In this document: positions 1-9,583 of the stretch, piece by piece
How positions within the stretch are numbered: position 1 is the first letter of the stretch
Layout of the letters: every line of letters starts with the position of its first letter
DNA from: Papio anubis
Lineage: Eukaryota > Chordata > Mammalia > Primates > Cercopithecidae
NCBI RefSeq assembly: GCF_008728515.1
Contig: NC_044981.1
Coordinates: 112,335,702-112,399,701, forward strand
Length of the DNA: 64,000 nt
Reading direction: 5' to 3'
Notes under the pieces: model-generated
Databases searched by the model: none
What the model was told of the DNA's origin: nothing
The model's input: only the letters and a program-made list of their open reading frames with translations
Translations under genes and position numbers: made by a program

Positions 1-499
1 GTAGGGAGGAGTCAAGCTTTGATGTTACACTGACCTGAGCATATTAAGTATCGCATTGAACCTGATCAATGAAAAGTAACCAGAAAAGCTCTGAAAACGA
101 CCAGGAAAGGTTCTAGTGCTTTCTCCTTGAGCAGGGGACAGGGGTAAGGCCACAGAGGAATTTGAGGGACGCAAGAGACAAAAATGCCGCTGCTGTTTAT
201 ATACCAGGCCAGGATTGCCAAATGTTGAAATAGCCACACACTCATTAATGGCAGCTGATTTTTAATGGAATGATCATAGAACACTATGGAATCACTTCTT
301 AGTACTGTATACCACAGTGTGTGTTAAAAATACTGAAGTTCCCCTGTGAGGCAAAAACTTTAGGAGCTTAAAATGAGGTCCAGATATCTAAAAACATGGA
401 GTGCCTTGTTTTTAAAAATTGAAATGTTGACATTCAGAAAGAATTATATTTACTCAAGACAGAAAAAAAGAGAAATACCTGCATACTAATTTCCTAGGA
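1..499. other. Unassigned AT-rich sequence
   Basis: No repeat family, splice-flanked exon or RNA gene is recognised here. The open frames are short and lack recognisable domains. Confidence 0.5.
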
Positions 500-938
500 C
501 TCTATAGCAAAGCACCACTAACTGGGTGGCTTATACAACAGCAGTTTATTCTTGCTCAGTTCTGGGAGCCAGAAGTCCAAAATCAAGATGCCCACAGAGC
601 CACACTCCCTCTGACACCTGCAGGGCAGAATCCCTGCCTCTGCCTGGCGTCTGGTGGTGCGCCTCCATCCTGGACATTCCTTGACTTGTGGCTGCAGCAC
701 TTCCATCTCGGCCTGTGTTTCCCATGGCTGTCTCCCCACATGTGCCTGTGCGTCCTCTTCTCTTCCTATGAGGACGCCTGTCACATTGGATGAAGGCCCA
801 CCTAAGTCTAGTGCGACCTCATCTTCAATCATTACATCTGCAATGATGCTGTCTTAATAAGGCCTCGTTCTGAGGTACTGGGTGGGGACTAGGACTTCAA
901 CATATTTTTTGGTAGGACTTAATTCAACCCATAAAAAC
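500..938 (-). mobile_element. MLT1-type MaLR LTR, antisense
   Basis: The stretch begins with the reverse complement of the typical MLT1C/D 3' end (the actgggtggctta block) and ends with the reverse complement of its 5' end (ggacttcaacata and aattcaaccc). The whole LTR order is preserved. It is a solo LTR of an ancient ERVL-MaLR element; the subfamily is from memory. Confidence 0.75.
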
Positions 939-1274
939 CTACTAAGTCACTTTTTAAAGAAAATGTACTTCTTTTTAGGACACCGTAAGAAAAGAAAATT
1001 CTAGGCCCATGTCACTGATGAACATAGATCCTTAAGTTCTCAAACAAACAAAAACCATCAAAGTGTGGCGGGCTGTTCTTGCATTGCTGTAAAGAAATAC
1101 CTGAGACTGGGGAATACAGTGAAGAGAGGTTTAATTGACTTACAGTCCTGCAGGCTGTACACGCATGGCACATCTGCTTGGTTCTGGGAAGCCTCAGGGG
1201 GCTTTTACTCAAGGCAGAAGGAGAAGCAAGAGCCGGCAGATCACTTGGCAGGAAGAGGAGCAAGAGGGAAATGG

Positions 1275-1408
1275 GGCCAGGTGCAGTGACTCGCGCCTGT
1301 AATCACAGCACTTGGGAGGCCAGGCTGGCAGATCACCTGAAGTCTGGAGTTCGAGACCAGCCTGGCCAACATGGTAAAACCCCGTCTGTATTAAAAATAT
1401 ACAAATTA
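1275..1408 (+). mobile_element. Alu (S-like), left part of split copy
   Basis: This starts with the Alu head ggccaggtgcagtgactc and runs to the middle of the element, where a younger AluY interrupts it. The right part resumes at 1708 with ttagctgggcatggtgg. The two halves together form one nearly full-length Alu inserted in the MST LTR. Confidence 0.85.
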
Positions 1409-1707
1409 GGCCGGGCGCGGTGGCTCACGCCTGTAATCCCAGCACTTTGGGAGGCCGAGGCAGGTGGATCACAAGGTCAGGAAATCGAGACCATCCTGTA
1501 ACATGGCGAAACTCCATCTCTACTAAAAATGAAACACAAAAAAATTAGCTGGACATGGTGGCAGGCACCTATAGTCCCAGCTACTCGGGAGGATAAGGCA
1601 GGAGAATGGAGTGAACCCAGGAGGCAGAGCTTGCAGTGAGCCGCGATTGCACCACTGCACTCCAGCCTGGGTGACAGAGCGAGACTCTGTCTCAAAAAAA
1701 AAAAAAA
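1409..1707 (+). mobile_element. AluY-like, nested in an older Alu
   Basis: A complete Alu with the Y-type head ggccgggcgcggtggctcac, the cacaaggtcaggaaatcgagaccatcctg block and a poly(A) tail. It is flanked by short direct repeats of the aaatta type and lies within the A-rich middle of the host Alu. Confidence 0.85.
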
Positions 1708-1874
1708 TTAGCTGGGCATGGTGGTGGTGTGCACCTATAATCCCAGCTACTTGGGAGGCTGAGGCAGGAGAATCACTTGAACCCAGGAGGCGGAGGATGC
1801 AGTGAACTGAGATTGCGCCATTGCACTCCAGCCTGGGCGATAAGAGAGAAACTTCATCTCAAAAAAAAAAAAAA
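1708..1874 (+). mobile_element. Alu (S-like), right part of split copy
   Basis: This is the right monomer plus poly(A) of the host Alu begun at 1275. A short G-rich run (ggggggcgggggg) follows the tail directly. Confidence 0.85.
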
Positions 1875-2105
1875 GGGGGGGCGGGGGGAGAGAAATGGGT
1901 AGCAGAGGAAGGTGTCACACACTTTTAACCAATCAGATCTCATGAGAACTCACTCACTGTCATGAGGACAGCACCAAGAGGATGGTGCTAAACTATTCGT
2001 GAGAAATCCATCCCCATGATCCAATCACCTCCAGGTCCCACCTCCAACATCGTCGATTACATTTCAACTAAGATTTGGGAGGGACACCTATCCAAACCAT
2101 ATCAC

Positions 2106-2423
2106 AGACCAAATTCAACAGCATATGAAACAGCACGATCAGGTGGGATTTATCCCAGGCATGCAAGGATGTTTCAACAAATGCATATCTATTAATGTGA
2201 TCACCACATGAACAGAATGAAGGACAAAATCGATAGGATCATCTTAATAGATGTAGAAAACGCATTTGACAAAATTCAACATCCTTTCCTGATAAAAACT
2301 CTCCACAAATTAGGTATAGAAGGAATGTGCCTCAACACAATAAAGTCCATATATGAGAAGCCCACAACTAGCCGTGAAAAGTTGAAAGCTTTTCTTCTAC
2401 GACCAGGAACAAGACAAGAATGG
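2106..2423 (+). mobile_element. L1 ORF2 reverse-transcriptase region, sense, broken
   Basis: DNA matches the L1 ORF2 region that encodes the conserved AFDKIQHPF stretch (visible around 2258-2290) in the reverse-transcriptase domain. The frame is interrupted by stop codons and by an LTR at 2424. This is the first recognisable piece of a composite L1 that continues, with insertions, to about 7310. It is not functional. Confidence 0.85.
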
Positions 2424-2788
2424 TGATATGGTTTGGCTCTATGTCCCTACCCAAATCTCACTTCGAATTGCAATCCCCATAGACAGAGGAGGAAACTGGT
2501 AGGAGGTGATTAGATCATGGGGACAGATTTTCCCCTTGCTGTTCTCAATATAGTGAGTGGGTTCTCACAAGATCTCATGGTTTAAGATGCGGCACTTCCC
2601 CCTTCTCTCTCTCTTTCTCCTGCTGCCATGCAAGGCGCGCCTTGCTTCGCCTTTGCCTTCCAGCATGATTGTAAGTTTCCAGAGGCCTCTCCAGTCATGT
2701 GGAACTGTGAGTCAATTAAACCTCTTTTCTTTATAAATTACCCAGCCTCAGGTAGTTCTTTATAGCAGTATGAAAACAGACTGATACA
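2424..2788 (+). mobile_element. MST/THE1-type solo LTR in L1
   Basis: The element begins tgatatggtttggctctatg and ends actgatacag, with the typical cctctttTctttataaattaccca block near its 3' end. L1 sequence continues directly across it (aagacaagaatg on the left, gatgcccactctcgcc on the right), which suggests a roughly 5-bp target duplication. It is a complete solo LTR. Confidence 0.85.
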
Positions 2789-2981
2789 GATGCCCACTCT
2801 CGCCACTTCTAATCAACATGGTGCTGGAAGTCTGAGCCAGAGTGGTTAGGCAAGAGAAAGTAACAAAAGGCATTAAAATTGGAAAGGGAGAAGTTAAATT
2901 GTCTCTGCCTATAGATGACATAATAATATATATAGAAAACTCTAAAGACTCCATCAAAAAACTGTTAGAAATAATAAACAA
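2789..2981 (+). mobile_element. L1 ORF2 segment, sense
   Basis: This continues the L1 interrupted by the LTR at 2424-2788. It is recognised by the gatgcccactctcgccactt and ggaagtctgagccagag blocks of L1 ORF2. An Alu follows directly at 2983. Confidence 0.8.
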
Positions 2982-2982
2982 G

Positions 2983-3272
2983 GCCAGAAGCAGTGGCCCA
3001 TGCCTGTAATCCCATCACTTTGGGAGGTGAAGGTGGGCAGGCCACTTGAGGTCAGGAGTTTGAGACCAGCCTGGGCAACATGGAGAAACCCCATCTCTAC
3101 CAAAAATTCAAAAAGTTAGCTGGGCGTGGTGGCGTGCACCTGTGGTGCCAGCTACTCAGGAAGCTGAGGTGGGAGGATCACTTGAGCCTGGGAGGAAGAG
3201 GTTGCAGTGAGTCGAGTTCATGCCAGTGTACTTCAGCCTGAGTGACAGAGTGAGACTCCCATCTCAAAAAAA
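2983..3272 (+). mobile_element. Alu (J/S-like)
   Basis: Full-length Alu with a diverged head (ggccagaagcagtggccc), both monomers and a tail that has turned into a GAAA microsatellite. It is inserted in the L1. Confidence 0.8.
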
Positions 3273-3276
3273 AGAG

Positions 3277-3335
<59 letters not shown>

Positions 3336-3337
3336 AA
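3273..3337 (+). repeat. (GAAA)n microsatellite from Alu tail
   Basis: About 15 near-perfect GAAA units directly follow the Alu 3' end, so the array grew from the Alu poly(A) tail. Its length is probably variable among individuals. Confidence 0.9.
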
Positions 3338-3483
3338 ATAAGTCAGTGAAGTTGCAGAAATCAACACATGATGCAGAATCAACATATGAAAATCAGTGAC
3401 ATTTCTATGTACTATGAACTATTCCAAAAAGAAATCAAGAGAACAATTCCATTTACAATAGCATCAGACATTATTTAGAAATT
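3338..3483 (+). mobile_element. L1 ORF2 segment, sense
   Basis: L1 ORF2 sequence (tttctatgtactatgaactattc and ccatttacaatagcatc) between two Alus. The sequence acattatttagaaatt at its end recurs after the next Alu as that Alu's target-site duplication. Confidence 0.8.
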
Positions 3484-3797
3484 GGGGCAGGCGCAGTGGC
3501 TCACTCCTGTAATCCCAGCACTTTGGGAGGCTGAGGCAGGCGGATCATGAGGTCAGGAGATCGAGACCATCCTAGCTAACATAGTGAAACACCATCTTTA
3601 CTAAAAAAAAACAAAAAACAAAAAAATTAGCCTGGCATGGTGGCAGGCGCCTGTAGTCCCAGCTATTCGGGAGGCTGAGGCAGGAGAATGGCATGAACCC
3701 GGGAGGCGGAGCTTGCAGTGAGCTGAGATTGCACCACTGCACTCCAGCCTGGGTGATGGAGCAAGACTCTGCCTCAAAAAAAAAAAAAAAAAAAAAA
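3484..3797 (+). mobile_element. Alu (S/Y-like)
   Basis: Complete Alu with poly(A) tail. The sequence ttatttagaaat on both sides is a clear target-site duplication in the L1. Confidence 0.88.
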
Positions 3798-3876
3798 TTA
3801 TTTAGAAATAAATTTACCCAAGGAGATGAAAGATCTGTTCACTAAATACTATAAAATATTGATGAAAGAAATTGAA
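3798..3876 (+). mobile_element. L1 ORF2 segment, sense
   Basis: A short L1 ORF2 piece (aaatttacccaaggagatgaaag) between two Alus. It belongs to the composite L1. Confidence 0.75.
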
Positions 3877-4171
3877 GACCAGCCATGGTGGCTCATGTCT
3901 GTAATTCCAGCACTTTGGGAGGACAAGGCAGCAGGATTGCTTCAGCCTAGGAGTTCAAGACCAGCCCGAGAAACACAGTGAAATCCTGTCTTTACAAAAA
4001 AATAAAATAAAGATAACAAATTAGCCATGTGTGGTGGTGTGCACCTGAAGTTTAAGCTACTCAGAAGGCTGAGGTAGGAGGATTGCTTGAGACCAAGAGT
4101 TCAGAATTACAGTGAGCTATGATCATGTCACTGCACTGCAGCCCAGGCAGCATAGTGAGACCTTATCTCAA
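3877..4171 (+). mobile_element. AluJ-like
   Basis: Old, diverged Alu (gaccagccatggtggctcatg head, ggattgcttgagaccaagagttc block). A GGAA-rich tract follows its tail. Confidence 0.8.
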
Positions 4172-4179
4172 AAGGAATT

Positions 4180-4308
4180 AAGGAGAGAAGGAAGGAAGGA
4201 GGGAAGGAAGGAAGGAAGGAAAGAAGGAAGGAAGGAAGGAAGGAAGGAAGGAAGGAAGGAAGGAAGGAAGGAAGGAAAGAAGAGAGGGAGGGAGGGAGGG
4301 AGGGAAGC
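4180..4308 (+). repeat. (GGAA)n then (GGGA)n purine microsatellite
   Basis: Roughly 30 GGAA/GGGA units on the + strand grow from the tail of the AluJ at 3877. Any open reading frames across it are low-complexity artefacts. ETS-family factors are known to bind GGAA, and long GGAA arrays can act as binding arrays; activity here is only an inference. Confidence 0.9.
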
Positions 4309-5143
4309 AAAAGGAAAACTGAAGAAGACACAAATAAATGGGAAGATATTCTGTGCTAATGGATTAGAAGAATTTATATTGTTAAAATGCCCATACCACA
4401 CAAAGCAATCCACAGAAGCAGTGCAATCCCCATGAAAATCCAATGACATCTTTCACAGAAATAGAAAAAAAAATCCTAAAATTTATATGGAACCACAAAA
4501 GACCCTGAAAAGCCAGAAATATCTTTATCAGAAAGAACCATGCTGAAGGCATCACATTACCTGATCTGAAAATCTACTACACAGCTATAGCAATCAAAAC
4601 AGCACGGTAGTGGCATGAAAAAGATATATAGACCAATGGAAGAGGAAGCTCAGAAATAAATCCATGTGTTTATGTTCAGCTGATCTTCAACAAGGGTCCC
4701 AAGAATACACAATAGTGAAAGGACAGTTTCTTCAATAAATGGTGTTGGGAAAACTGGATGTCCACGTGCAGAAGAATGTAATTAAACCCTTATTCACACC
4801 GTATACAAAAACCAACTCCAAATGAATTAAAGACTTAAATATAAGACCTGAAATTCTAAAACTACTAGAAGAAAACATAGGGGGAAAGTTCCATGACATT
4901 GGTTTGGGTAATAATATTTTGTCTGTGACCCCAAAAGCACAGGCAACAAAAGCAACAATAGACAAATGGGACTGCATCAAACTAAAAAGCTTGTGCACAG
5001 CAAAGGAAACAACCAACAGACTGAAAAGAAAATCTACGGGAAGGGAGAAAATATTTGCAAGTCATACATTTAATATCCCAAATATATAAGAGACTCAAAC
5101 AACTCAATAGCAAGAAGACAACCTGATTTTTAAAATGAGCAAA
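4309..5143 (+). mobile_element. L1 ORF2 3' half, sense, decayed
   Basis: The C-terminal half of L1 ORF2, recognised by ccataccacacaaagcaatc, the block encoding the tail after the reverse transcriptase, and attaaagacttaaatataagacc. Stop codons are frequent. The L1 is interrupted at about 5143 (aaaatgagcaaaag) by a second L1 3' end and resumes at about 6123 with agcaaaggactt. Confidence 0.85.
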
Positions 5144-5320
5144 AGTGGTTCCCAGAGGCTGGGAAGTGCAGTGAGGGTGATGGAGGTGGGAGCACTCGGA
5201 GGTAGTTACTGGGTACAAACACTGTAGTTAGGTAGAATGAATAAGGTCTAGTATTTGATAGCACAGCAGGGTGACCACACTCAACAATAGTTTACTGTAC
5301 ATTTAAAAATAACAGAGAGT
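5144..5320 (+). mobile_element. Nested L1M-type 3' UTR, part 1
   Basis: The sequence tggttcccagaggctgggaag to ccacactcaacaatagttt resembles the 3' UTR of older L1M elements and cannot belong to the host L1 at this point. It is a 5'-truncated second L1, which continues at about 5946. Confidence 0.7.
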
Positions 5321-5612
5321 GGCCCAGCATGGTGGCTCACACCTGTAATCCCAGCACTTTGGGAGGCCGAAGTGGGCGGATCATGAGGTCAGGAAATCGA
5401 GACCATCCTGGCTAACACGGTGAAACTCCGTCTCTACTGAAAATACAAAAATTAGCCCAGCGTGGTGGCAGGCACCTGTAGTCTCAGCTACTCAGGAGGC
5501 TGAGGCAGGAGAATGGTGTGAACCCAGGAGGCGGAGCTTGCAGTGAGCCTACCACTGCACTCCAGCCTGGGCGACAGAGTGAGACTCCATCTCAAAAAAA
5601 ATAATAAAAATA
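5321..5612 (+). mobile_element. AluY-like with small deletion
   Basis: Full Alu whose right monomer lacks about 15 bases before accactgcactccagcc. The A-rich tail is ataataaaaataaaaataa. Confidence 0.85.
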
Positions 5613-5628
5613 AAAATAACAGGAAGAA

Positions 5629-5944
5629 GGCCAGGCACAGTGGCTCATGCCCATAATCTCAGCACTTTGGGAGGCCAAGAGGGGAGTGGATCACTTGAGG
5701 TCAGGAGTTCAAGACCACCCAGGCCAACATGGTGAAACCCTGTCTCTACTAAAAATACAAAAATTAGCCAGGTGCAGTGGCATGGGCCTGTAATCCCAAC
5801 TACTCAGGAGGCAGCAGGAGAATCGCTTGAACCCATGCATTTGACAACATTCAACAGGCGGAGGTTGCGATGAGCCGAGATCGCACCACTACACTCCAGG
5901 CTGGGTGACAGAGCGCGACTCCGTCCCAAAAAATAAATAAATAA
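5629..5944 (+). mobile_element. Alu (S-like) with foreign 22-base filler
   Basis: Alu body with a normal head (ggccaggcacagtggctc) and tail. At 5835-5856 three expected Alu bases are replaced by 22 bases, of which 20 (5837-5856) match L1 ORF2 DNA at 2262-2281 with one mismatch. Confidence 0.85.
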
Positions 5945-5945
5945 A

Positions 5946-6122
5946 ACAGAAAGAGTATAATCGGAAGGTTTATAACATAAAGAAATGATCAGTGCTTGAG
6001 GGGATAGATAGCCCATTTTTGCTAATGTCATTATTATGCATTGTATACCCGTATTAAAGTATCTCATGTACCCCATAAATACACCTACAGTGTACCCATA
6101 AAAATAAACAGTTAAAATTTTA
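5946..6122 (+). mobile_element. Nested L1M-type 3' UTR, part 2
   Basis: This contains the typical distal L1M 3' UTR blocks (cattattatgcattgtataccc and catgtaccccataaatac) and ends in an A-rich tail. Short similar bases (aaaatgagcaaaag and aaaaattagcaaagg) on the two sides of the nested piece suggest a target duplication. Confidence 0.7.
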
Positions 6123-6660
6123 AAAATTAGCAAAGGACTTAGACTTTTCTCAAAAGAAGACATACGAAGAACCAATAGATACATGAAAAGATGTTCAACA
6201 TCACTACTCATCAGGGCAAAGCAAATCAAAACGGCATGGGATGACACCCCACACCTGCTAGCATGGCTCTCACTAAAAAGACAAAATGTAACAAGAGTTG
6301 GCAAGGGATGTGGAAGAAAAGGAATGTTAATTAGTACAGCCATGATGGAAGGCAGTATGGAGGTTCTTCAAAAAACTATAAACAGAACTACCATATGATC
6401 CTCTTCCAGGTATACATCCAAGGAAATGCAATCGGTATATTGAAGAAATATCTACACTCCCACACCTAAGATGAATGGATACAGAAATGTGACTTATCCA
6501 CAATGGAACACTATTCAGCCTTAGAAAGGAAGCAAATCCTGTCATTTCTGTCAACATGGATGAACCTGGAGGACATTATGCTAAGTGGAGTAAGTCAGGC
6601 ACAGAAAGAAAATTAGTTCATGATCTCATTTATACGTGGAATCTAAAAAAGTCGAACTCA
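6123..6660 (+). mobile_element. L1 ORF2 3' end, sense
   Basis: The host L1 resumes here with acttttctcaaaagaagaca and then the conserved gttcaacatcactactcatc and cacaatggaacactattcagcc blocks near the end of ORF2. It contains stops and is non-functional. Confidence 0.85.
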
Positions 6661-6952
6661 GGCCAGGCGCAGTGGCTCATACCTCTAATCCCAGCACTTT
6701 GGGAGGCTGAGGCAGGCAGATCACTTGTAACCAGGAGTCTGAGACTAGCCTGGCCAACATGGCAAAACCCTGTCTCTATTAAAAATACAAAAAGTTAGCT
6801 GGGCATGGTGGCGGACGCCTGTAATCCCAGCTACTCAGAAGGCTGAGGCAGGGGAATTGCTTGACCCCCCAGAGGTGGAGGTTGCAGTGAGCCGAGATCA
6901 TCCAGCCTGTATGACAGAGCAAGACTCTGTCTCAAAAGAAAAAAAAAAAAAA
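6661..6952 (+). mobile_element. Alu (S-like), internally shortened
   Basis: The Alu head ggccaggcgcagtggctc begins immediately. The right monomer has lost about 20 bases between gagccgagatca and tccagcctg. It separates ORF2 from the 3' UTR of the host L1. Confidence 0.85.
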
Positions 6953-7312
6953 GTTGAACTGAGAAATGGAGAATAGAAGAATAGAATGGTGGTTACCAGG
7001 GTTGCACAGGGGGAAGGTCTGGGGAGATGTTAGTTAAAGGATACAAAATTTCAATATGGCAGGAAGAGTCAGTTCAAGAGACCTATTACATAATCACCAT
7101 GACTATAGTTAGTAACAGTAACGATGTATGTATTCTTGAAAATCTCTGAGAGTGTCTAAACCACTAAAAAAAAAAAAAAAAGTATATGAGGTAATGGATA
7201 TGTTAATTAGCTCGATGTAGCCCTTCACAATGTATACAAATTTCAAAACATCATGTTGTAGACCATAAATACTTGCAATTTTTGTCAATTAAAAATTATC
7301 TTAATTTTATAA
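6953..7312 (+). mobile_element. L1M-type 3' UTR of host L1
   Basis: Blocks such as ggagaatagaagaatagaat, tggttaccaggg, and the final gtatacaaatttcaaaacatc match the 3' UTR of older L1 elements. This is the end of the composite L1 that begins at about 2106. Confidence 0.75.
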
Positions 7313-8887
7313 AGACCACACATTTAGCCAAAGACTCCAATAGAACATACTTGCAGAGATATTACACTTTTTTGACTCAGTTCTCAAAGCATGTAGTTGA
7401 GTTGCTGCTGCCCTAGCCAGGTATTTACACTGTATTCATTTAGAAGAAAAGTAGCAACAGGGAGTAGACTTCTCCCCAGAGGTTTCCAAAGCATTCACTG
7501 AAATCTGAGGGCCTCCCAGCGCTCACACCAGCACTCTTCCACCTGTGGTCCCAGCTGGCTCTGGCCCGCCCATCCAACAGTTTGCAAAAAATCCTTAAAT
7601 CACAGAAGAGATTCACTTCACTCCGTGTGAGAACAGTAACATTCTGATCACTTAACAACGCATGTGTCCAGTTGTTCCCACTTTCTCCTAGGAGCTCTCT
7701 CATCCACTGAATGGTTCCCTAACTTCACTGACAGTATTACATGAAATCACTCTGCTCAGAACCCCAGAGCCTCCACCAACAATTTAAGTCTCTTTAAAGT
7801 AAACAAACTCAACAGTGTCTCCTTGGTGACACAGGAGATTCTGCTTTGGTGAAGCTCTGCCAGGACTGGCTACATAATTTGGGGAGGGTACAAAGTGCCA
7901 AATGACCCTCGTTGGGAAAGGATCAGTGAGTTCAAGACAGCATCAGCAGACCATTCCACACAGGCCCCAGAGGCCGGCCCTGAGCTCCACCCTCCCGCTC
8001 CCTGCACTGACTGTCCCTTGGTCCCTGAAGAGCTTCCTGAGTGATACAGCCTCTTAGTTGGTAGAAGTGTTGGCATGCGCTTCATTGTGAAACTATATTT
8101 ACTCAGGTGCGGTTTGTCACTTTCTTTTGATTCCAGGCACACAGGTTCCGAGCAGAGAATCTAGACTCTGGCCTCCTCTAAACTTGCACCAGGCCCCAGT
8201 TGCCTGGCAGCCCCTTGTCTATGCCAGCACTGCCTTCCCCAGGCTGGGCCACAAGGCCCCCAGGCCGGGAGTGAAGCAGACGCATGCGCATGTTAAACAC
8301 AGGCACATTCTTCACTTCCACCAAGAACTATTCAGATCCCACGCTGCCAGCTTTCCAGGTTTCCATGAGAATTCAGATTTTTATGTGAAAACATTTTAAA
8401 ATGTTGACAACTAAATACAATTTTTAAAAGAGACTGTGCAAGCAAAACAATGGATGGGTGTGAGTCCTATAGAGTCGTGAGCTGCAGTTTACCCTCCACG
8501 GCACCTATGCCGTCTCCAGGTGTCATTCCCCGCAGCCTGCCCACGAGGACATCCACGTGTAGGGGAGGGAAATGGCCCTTTACCCTCTGAGGGCTTCCAG
8601 CTGGGACTGACATAAGACAGATTAGCCGGAGGAAAGCACACAAATTTGATTTGTGTGTACGTGGGAGCCCTCGCAAGAAAGATGAAGACCCAAAGCAACT
8701 AGGCCTACGTGCTTATATATTACATTGGACAAAGAATAGCAATTGCAGAAAAGTAACTGAAATGTATGGGAGACTAAAGGACAGTAAGGGTTATTTTAAC
8801 AAGGTCTGTTTGTACAGATTTCTCTCAGCCTCAACTTCCGTTCTCTGATGAAAAGAATGTTTCTTTTTGCTGGTACAAGATGGTCAC
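7313..8887. other. Unique sequence, no gene seen
   Basis: No repeat or conserved coding block was recognised. Open frames reach only about 90 codons and have no known domain or splice context. A palindromic cgcatgcgcatg motif near 8281 resembles an NRF1 half site, but there is no CpG-rich context. Confidence 0.45.
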
Positions 8888-9190
8888 TTTTTTTTTTTTT
8901 TTTTTTGAGATGGAGTTTCACTCTTGTCTCCCAGCCTGGAGTGCAGTGGTGCGATCTCAGCTCACTGCAACTTCTGCCTCCCAGATTCAAGCAATTCTCC
9001 TGCCTCAGCCTCCAGAGTTGCTGGGATTACAGGCACCTGCCACCATGCCTGGCTAAATTTTTGTATTTTTAGTAGAGATGGGGTTTCACCATGTTGACCA
9101 GGCTGGGCTTGAACTCCTGACCTCAGGTGATCCACCTGCCTTGGCCTCCCAAAGTGCTGGGATTACAAGTGTGAGCCACCACACCCGGCC
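8888..9190 (-). mobile_element. Alu (S-like), antisense
   Basis: Poly(T) followed by a reverse-complement Alu ending in cacccggcc. Confidence 0.9.
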
Positions 9191-9279
9191 AATAGTCACA
9201 TTTTATATGGGTATTTTATCTCCTGCTTCTGAAAACAAACAAACAAACAAAAAAGATCAGCGTGCTCTTCCCGCACATG

Positions 9280-9583
9280 CTTTTTTTATTTTTTATTTTT
9301 TGAGACGGAGTCTCACTCTGTCACCCAGGCTGGAGTGCAGTGGCACGATCTCAGCTGACTGCAAGCTCTGCCTCCAGGGTTCACGTCATTCTCCTGCCTC
9401 AGTCTCCTGAGTAGCTGGGATTACAGGCACCCGCCACCATGCCCAGCTAATTTTTTTGTAGTTTTAGTAGAGAAGGGGTTTCACCATGTTAGCCAGGATG
9501 GTCTTGACCTCCTGACCTCGTGATCTGCCCGCCTCGGCCTCCCAAAGTGCTGGGATGACAGGCGTGAGCCACCATGCCTGGCC
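9280..9583 (-). mobile_element. AluY-like, antisense
   Basis: A T-rich tail followed by a complete reverse-complement Alu ending atgcctggcc. A (CAAA)n tract lies just upstream at 9234-9252. Confidence 0.9.

Larger units (their letters stand above)
1070..2105 (-). mobile_element. MST-type MaLR LTR, antisense, split by Alus
   Basis: The left part (1070-1274) and right part (1875-2105) are the two ends of one antisense MSTA/B-like LTR. Diagnostic blocks are the cctgagactgggg region on the left and, on the right, the agatctcatgagaactcactcac region and the block ending in ccaaaccatatca. An AluS, which itself contains an AluY, separates them. The LTR interrupts L1-like sequence that resumes at 2106. 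Confidence 0.75.

Noticed and set aside
4112..4435. KEGR-repeat protein frame
   Set aside because: It is the translation of the GGAA microsatellite.
5804..6343. 179-codon open frame on the - strand
   Set aside because: It runs antisense through an Alu and L1 pieces, so its amino acids are repeat shadows.
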